Assembly: GCA_009823505.1 (NCBI GenBank)
Contig: VZQC01000286.1
Coordinates: 318,223 to 382,222 of the forward strand
DNA: 64,000 nucleotides
DNA from: Rhizomys pruinosus
Lineage: Eukaryota; Chordata; Mammalia; Rodentia; Spalacidae
Direction of reading: 5' to 3'
The notes under the pieces were generated by a model. The model made no database searches, was not told where the DNA came from, and saw only the letters and a program-made list of their open reading frames with translations. The stretch's first letter is position 1. Every line of letters starts with the position of its first letter. Of this stretch, positions 57,981-64,000 are shown one piece after another. The position numbers and the translations under genes were made by a program.

Positions 57981-58197
57981 GGAGAAAGTTATTCCTTTTA
58001 TTAGGCCAGTGAGTTTACACAGGAAAATATTTGCACCCTCTTTCCCAGGAAGGTATTAGGCTGTGTCTTGGGACGTTTTTGAAAGTCATAACTGAAGGGC
58101 AAGACTGATACTGGCATTCAGTGAGTAGAGGTGAAGGATATTTTTAATTATCCTAAAATACCCCTAACCGTCACTCAACACAAAGACGTATATTGCT

Positions 58198-58375
58198 CAT
58201 GGAGCCAGCAATGTGGCTTAGTTGAAGTGCTTGAGTGGCATGCATGAAGCCTTTGGTTCCACTCTCAACACTGCAAAACTCACACCTGGTGATGCCTGTC
58301 TATAATTCCATAGCATGTTTGAGTCTAACATGGGGCACATGAGACCCTGTCTCAAAACAAGACAAAACAAAACTA
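58198..58375 (+). repeat. B4-like SINE
   Basis: Counterpart of 20905-21075. Confidence 0.6.
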
Positions 58376-58509
58376 CCAACCACCCCCTCTCACACACACA
58401 TATAAACCCTTCCATTGAACTAAGTGAAAAAATTATTGTATGAATCATTGTCAAATATGAATCTAATTCAATGAAAATTACCAACTGTATAGCTCCTGTC
58501 CATCTCTAC

Positions 58510-60690
58510 ATCTTTTTTTTTCTCTTTTATTTGTTTATTGTTAAGGGATTCTACAATATAATAACACAGTTGTTTTCAGATAACATTGATGTTACTCAGT
58601 TTGCTGTACAATTAGGTAACTGGTGCATTTTGCAAGTATCTTTGTCCAAATTTTAACCCAAAGTTCCCATAGTCCAGTTGGAGATGCTTGTATGCACAGG
58701 CATATTGATCAATTACGAGTCCAGACTATATTGCTCTAGTCTCATGATTCACCCCTATCTCTCCACAGCCCTTATATTCTACCATGCCTCCTCTTCCGCA
58801 ATTTGTTCCCTAGGCTTTGGGAAAGGGGCACAAGTTGGTGAGAAGAAGACAGTCTATTTTCTTTGGAGTTGTTATTTTGGACTCTAGTCTGTTCAGGTTG
58901 TTTCCCTTCATGGGTTGACAGCTTATCCAGTGATACATTTTTAGTCATACTAACAAAGCACAAGCAATTGGATGTACAGGCATTTAAGCAGTACTAATTG
59001 TTATGGCAAGCTAAGCTGTGAGCATAGACACAGATGCTTGGATTGTGTGCTAATCCACAAACTGTGGTTTCTCTATAAAGGGTGACAAGTTCTTATTGTG
59101 GCTTATAACATCTCCTAACCACTAGAGGACATAAGCTTGTGGCATCTGCTGTGAGTTATGCCTCCAAGGGGAGAGCTAATAGCCAATTAGATTTGGGATA
59201 TATATATATATATATATAGACTCATGGCTGCCACTGTTGCACAGTATCTCCAGGCAGTTGAGGTGTAGCTGATACTGACGGAGGAGCCTTGCTTGTCTCA
59301 AGGAGACCAATATTTTGCTGTATTGCTTTAGTGGCCTTTGGTAATGCTCTCTGGCATTTCAGAGGTCAGTTGTACGTTAGCAAGTTGACCACGTCGGCAC
59401 AGAACAGGGGTGGATGCTCACACCGGTCTGCGGGACAAACAGGACGGAGGCCTGGCTCGTGTGCAGAGAGGTCCAATCTTAGAGGCAAAACGCTGTAGTA
59501 AGGTGTGGGGAAGGTGGGGGAAGCCCTAGCCAAAACATCTCCGAGGCAGAATAATTCAGGTTGCTTATGTCAGAGCTGTGCCGGTACGAATTGAGTTTTG
59601 CTTTAATTACACAGGTCTTAAAAAGACTTGCTATTGAATGGGCGCGTAGATAGATAAATTCCTTGGTCACGGGCTATGCCGAGCAGTCAATTAAAAAGGG
59701 AGAATTGATACCGTGGTTTTATAAGAAATTACCAGAAGACAGGGACGAGACCCTTGCTTCAAAAAGACAAAAAAAAAAAAAATAAAAAAAAAAGAGAATG
59801 GTGCTCAGTCATACTGATGGTTCTAATTTACAGTGTAGGGAATGACGGCAGGTACTATTCATGTGTTTTTCTGTTTTTCGTATAAAGGGGATGATGGTAG
59901 GAAGGTGTTCGGGTCGCAGTCTGGGCAGGTAAACTTCCTTAGGGCCCATTTATAAACAGTTATCCCAAATAATTCAGAAGTAGAAAGATGCCTCAGTGCC
60001 TGACTCAGGCAGTCTATAGGTTTCTGGGACTTTCTTTAATGTTTAGACGGGTAAGCCTTCTCTTGCTTGCAATTTCCCAGTTCCATCCTTATCAGCCAAA
60101 AGTTGTCACGTTGCAGGCAGTGAGAGGGGGGAGGTGGGACGGGGGTGGAACAGGGAAAAAGGAGACGCCCAGGGGAGGGGCGCAAGGGCAAAAGGGAAAA
60201 TTGAGCAAGTGGGATTGGGGAAACACAGATGGGGGGCCATGGGGAGCCCCGATGGGAGGGAGGATGACCTCCACCGCCACCGCCCCTGTGGGGGGGTGGG
60301 GGGGGTGGGGATGGTGATGGGGCGTTATACCCTAGAGAGGCGAGACATGGGGAGGCCACAGAACCCAGGAAACATGGACCAAGGCTGAGTGTGGGTAAAG
60401 TGGACCATGGTGCCCGTGATTGGAGTGCTACGTGAGTCGGGGAACGGTTAAAATGGGTTTAAGCGTAAGGCACGGGCTAAATGGTCCTACCAGTAAAGAA
60501 CAGGGGAAATGTGATGGAGAATTCAGGAAAATACAGCGGGACCAGTGTGTAACCCTGAACCCCAACCGAATCGGTGGGAAGGCACTACCAGATGATAAAG
60601 AAACCAATTAAACTTTTTATCTTCCCAATTCGTTTCACTGTATTACATTTCTACGAAAACCTAAAACCCGATTAACTAATCTAAAATTTC
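58510..60690 (-). mobile_element. Reverse L1 3' UTR, 5'-truncated (copy C, half corrupted)
   Basis: Clean to about 59380 ('gcaattggatgtacaggcat', 'ccaattagatttgggatata'). The rest follows 22085-23285 only loosely, and 60110-60420 is replaced by G-rich sequence with no counterpart in A or B. Confidence 0.6.
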
Positions 60691-61370
60691 ACTAAGCCTT
60701 AAAATATCCTGCTAGGAGATGGCCCTAGCGGGTTTAAGCGCGCTGATCTTCCGGCTTCTTATCAGAGGACCCAGGTTCTATTCCCAGCATCCCACATGGT
60801 GGCACAAGCCAAGAACAGTCTGAAACTCCATTCCAGGGAGAACTCCAGTTCCCAGGAGGACATTCCGACACCATCCTTCTCTACCTCCCGGATTTTGCAC
60901 GACCAGGTTGCACACCCGCAGGCATGGACAGTACGTCATCCATGTACCGAACATAATTAAGTAAATTAATAAAAAAACAAATTAAAAAATTTTTTTTTTT
61001 TTTTTTATAGCTATGTTTGATAACGCTTCCGCCAGAGTTGCGTACCCTCGCAAAATAGAAGTATTATCCAATAAAATTTTTGGTGGCTTCGTCTTTACAG
61101 CTATATGACTGGACTATGACTCAGAGAAATCTCAAGTCATTTAATTATATTGATTATTTTATATTTCTGTTTTTGTATCTAATGAAATACAATCTATCAG
61201 TACGAAAGAGATGCTTAGAGGTGAAGTGCGCTACCCTTTTGTTAAATGCGACAAAAGCACTAAAGAGGCGAGATGCTTATGGAATATCTTACTACAGACT
61301 CTTGGAATTCTTAAGGCACATTGGCATGAAAACGATTTCAAGACCGTTTCATATAGACTAGTTCCTTTTT
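59380..61370. other. Corrupted stretch of copy C
   Basis: Aligns in order with 22085-23900 (A) and 36225-38080 (B), but with dense insertions and substitutions and added CpGs. The G-rich 60110-60420 is the extreme. Clean sequence resumes at the L1 tail. Confidence 0.75.
60715..60985 (+). repeat. B2 SINE, corrupted
   Basis: 'gaggacccaggttctattcc' and 'gaactccagttcccaggag' are recognisable. Many extra bases compared with 23304-23570. Confidence 0.75.
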
Positions 61371-64000
61371 TCTTTTTTTTTCTTTTTTTTTTGAGTACAA
61401 GCACCCTTCATATAAAATGAATTTCCAAGCAGTTGTGCCCAAACCCACACAGCCCAAGGCTCCCACCATCCAGCTGGAGGGGCTTGAATGTTCAATCAAG
61501 TTGGTCAAATAAGCGTCCAGACTACATTGTCGTAGTTTTACCGTTCACCCCAATCACAGCCCTTACATTCTACCACTTCCCTTCTTCTGCAGATTGTTCC
61601 TTAGGCTTAGAAAAGGGGCACAGGTGGACGAGAAGCAGAACAGTCTACTTTGTCTGGAGATGTCGTTTTGGACTCTGATAAGTTCTGGCTGTTTCCTTTC
61701 ATGGGCTGACAGTTTGTCCAGGAATAACCTTTTAATATATAAACAGTTGTTACACCTATGGTCCTCAGAGATGTTTGATGCCTGAAGCAGTCTGAGGCCT
61801 TTCTTCCTTTTAGTGTTAAGATGGGCCAACTTCTCTGCTGGTATTTCTTGGTACAACCTACACGATGGAAGGATGTATCCTTTCTCAGCCATTGAGTTGG
61901 TGACGTTTTGACTTGTGAGAATATACAAATATTTTCCCATAGTTAGTTTCAAGATTAAATTGAAAGTTTTTGACAAAAAGGTTTAATATATAACTGTATC
62001 CCCCTTTTTTATTTTAGTTTTTTTTTTTTGACCCATGAGTCTCAAAAAGGCAGTTGTAATACACATACCTATAGGCAGGAATTGAGGTATAAATTTCATT
62101 AAATTTATCCAGGCTTTCCTGGGTGACCGTATGTTGTTAATTTGGGAAGCAAACCTAATTCCTTAGGCTAAATTATCCTACAGGTAAAAGAGAATGTTAC
62201 AAGATGATACTATATAACATAAAAATTATAGAGAACATTTGTATATGTTAATCCCAAAGTTATTGTTATATAGATTTTAAGGAAAATGCCATGTAATTTT
62301 AAATTAAATATACATTAATAGATTATAGACCCATGTCCCTCTCCTGCCCCTCCCACTCCTCCCGATTCACCATTTCAGTCAGTTTTCTGATGAAATCTTT
62401 CTGTTGTTCTTTTAATATGCATCCCTCTCCAAAAGAAATATTAACAACTGGGTTATTGATCCACAGATGAGAGATACCATTTGTCATTTGTTTTTCTGGG
62501 ACTGTGTTACTTCACTTAATATTATATCCTCTATCTCCATCCATTTACCTGCAAAGTTCATGATGCTGTCTTTCTTTACTGCTGCATAGACCTCCATTGT
62601 GTACATGTACCACATTTATTCTATCCACTCGTCAGTTGAGGGGCATTTGGGTTGGTTCCAGCTTTTTGCTATTGTGAACAAAGCTGCAATAAATATAGCT
62701 CTGCAGGTATTTCTGCAGTAAGATGAGTCTTGTGGGTATATACCCAGGAGTGGTATGACTGGGTCAAATGGCATGTTCATTTTGAGTCTTCCAAGTGTTC
62801 TCCACACTGCTTTTTATAGTGGCTATACAAATTTCCATTCCCACCAGCAATGGATGAGTGTTCCCCTTTCCCCACAACCTCTCCAGCAATTGATATTGTT
62901 TGTTTTCTTCATCCTGGCCAGTCTTATCAGAGTGAGGTGATATCTTAGAGTGGTCTTAATTTGCATTTCCCTAATTTTTATTGACATTGAACAGTTTTTA
63001 AGATGTTTCTCAGCCATCTCTAGTTCCTCCTCTGTGAAGTCTCTATTCAGTTCTTTGCTCCATCTTTTGAGTGATTCATTTGTTTTCTTTCTTCTTTGTT
63101 TTTTGAGTAGTTTGTATACTCTAGAAATTAATGCTTTGTCAGATGTATCTGCAGTGAAGGATCTCTCCCACTCGGGTTTTCTCTTCACTTCCTTTATTGT
63201 TTCTTTTGATGTACAGAAGCTTTTGAGTTTAATGAGTTCCCATTTGTCAATTGTCGATCTTATTTCGTGTACAGCTGCTGTCTGATTTAGGAAGTCTTTC
63301 CCTATGCCCATGTCTTGTAGTCTGCTGCCAAGTTTTTCTTCTTTTACTTCCAGAGTTTTGGGTTTCACCTTGAGGTCTTTGATCCATCTGGAACTGACTT
63401 TTGTGCAGGGCGAGAGGTAGGGGTTTAATTTCATTCTTCTACAAGTGATGATCAAGTTTTGCCATCGCCACTTGTTGAAGATGCTGTCTTTCCTCCATTG
63501 TGTCTTCTTGGCCCCTTTATCAAATATGAGGTGGCTGAAATTGTACGTGCTCAGGTTTGGATCTTCAGTTTTATTCCATTGGTCAACTGGTCTGTTTTTG
63601 TGCCAGTACCAAGCTGTTTTTATGACTATATCCCTGTAGTATAGTTTTAAGTCTGGTATAGAGATCCCCCTGTATTGCTCTTTTCGCTCAGGGTTGCTTT
63701 GGCTATTCGGGGTCTTTTGTTTTTCCAAATGAAATTGAGGATTTTTTTTCCAAACCTGTGAAGAAGCTCTTGGGGATTTTGATTGGGATTGCATTAAATC
63801 TGTACACAAGTTTGGGTAGGATGGACATTTTTACTATATTTATTTTCCCAATCCATGAGCATGGGAGGTTTGTCCATCTTCTGATGTCTTCCTCAATTTC
63901 CTTTTTCAGGGGTTTAAAATTTTTGTTGTAGAGATCCTTGGTGTCCTTGGTTAGGTTTGTTCCTAGGTATTTTATTGTTTTTGAGGCTATTGTGAGTGGG
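61365..64000 (-). mobile_element. Reverse L1, tail to ORF2 (runs off window)
   Basis: A T-rich tail complement (61365-61392), 'gagtacaagcacccttcata', a 3' UTR to about 62330, then ORF2. Same insertion site as 38084 (B) and 23910 (A). Reads much more cleanly than copy B. Confidence 0.88.
62440..64000 (-). pseudogene. L1 ORF2, C-terminal half, partial
   Basis: The reverse strand codes for the RT thumb ('[12 protein letters not shown]', about 63810-63760) and a 328-codon open stretch (63809-62823). That stretch carries 'WRWQNLIITCRRMKLNPYLS', 'IREMQIKTTLRYHLT' and the Cys/His motif '[17 protein letters not shown]'. Defects: a frame change at the 8-T run 63742-63749, in-frame TAG (62823-62825) and TAA (62814-62816), and TGA (62484-62486) where copy 12766-13119 has an arginine codon. 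The N-terminal half lies beyond the window. The element is dead as read; the homopolymer shift may be a sequencing error. Confidence 0.9.

Larger units (their letters stand above)
53556..64000 (+). repeat. Large repeated segment, copy C
   Basis: Begins in a (TA)n tract, then aligns with B from 30376 and A from 16195. 53556-59380 and about 61380-64000 are the cleanest version of the segment in the window; 59380-61370 is the noisiest. It runs off the window inside L1 ORF2. Confidence 0.9.

Noticed and set aside
60036..60388. Open frames of 62-109 residues on both strands, Gly/Pro-rich
   Set aside because: Created by the G-rich corrupted stretch; A and B have ordinary L1 3' UTR there.
13199..64000. 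A novel gene cluster or new biological system amplified in tandem
   Set aside because: The repeated segment contains only SINEs, L1 pieces and non-coding DNA; an assembly artefact explains it better.

Overview
The window is vertebrate nuclear DNA from a rodent, most probably a muroid of the hamster/vole/deer-mouse type (Cricetidae). The evidence is the dense set of rodent-specific SINEs (B1, B2, B3, B4/RSINE-like), several generations of L1 with long rodent 3' UTRs, and B2 copies whose 3' half ('tctgacctccgcggcattgca', then a 'gcagacagtacattcatac'-type tail) differs from the Mus consensus. The cricetid placement is an inference. I found no host protein-coding gene, no functional RNA gene and no prokaryotic feature. 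Nearly all open frames are short, antisense to repeats, or L1 pieces.

Layout. 1-9388: AT-rich intergenic or intronic DNA with scattered B1/B2, an old L1 reverse-transcriptase fragment (3945-4312), a strange CpG- and G-rich block (about 4316-5300), and a forward L1 3' UTR (about 5860-7094). 9389-9973: assembly gap. 9974-13198: L1 and SINE fragments, ending in a reverse L1 ORF2 C-terminal piece. 13199-24917: copy A of a large repeated segment. 24918-27417: single-copy DNA with an old L1M 3' end and a U6 snRNA retropseudogene that keeps its target-site duplication. 27418-39060: copy B of the same segment, continuing without a break into a near full-length reverse L1 (38084-about 45205) with two 5'-UTR monomers. 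45206-53507: single-copy DNA, a (CCT)n tract, an 18-bp hairpin and stacked older reverse L1s. 53556-64000: copy C, which starts beside a single N and again runs into the reverse L1, leaving the window inside ORF2.

The most important observation concerns assembly. Copies A, B and C are collinear but differ mainly by scattered 1-2 bp indels. Some stretches look like raw single-read sequence (18146-19201, 59380-61370, 13285-13495, perhaps 4316-5300), while other stretches of the same segment are clean. The simplest reading is one genomic locus represented two or three times because clean contigs were joined by noisy long-read gap fills. A recent tandem duplication remains possible, because A and B share some differences against C.

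The elements act together only as retrotransposons. L1 encodes the machinery; B1, B2, B3, B4 and the U6 copy are its passengers. Several insertions still show the hallmarks of that mechanism: poly(A) tails, target-site duplications, 5' truncation and a 5' inversion. Repeat family names come from recognising consensus patterns by eye; no database search was run.
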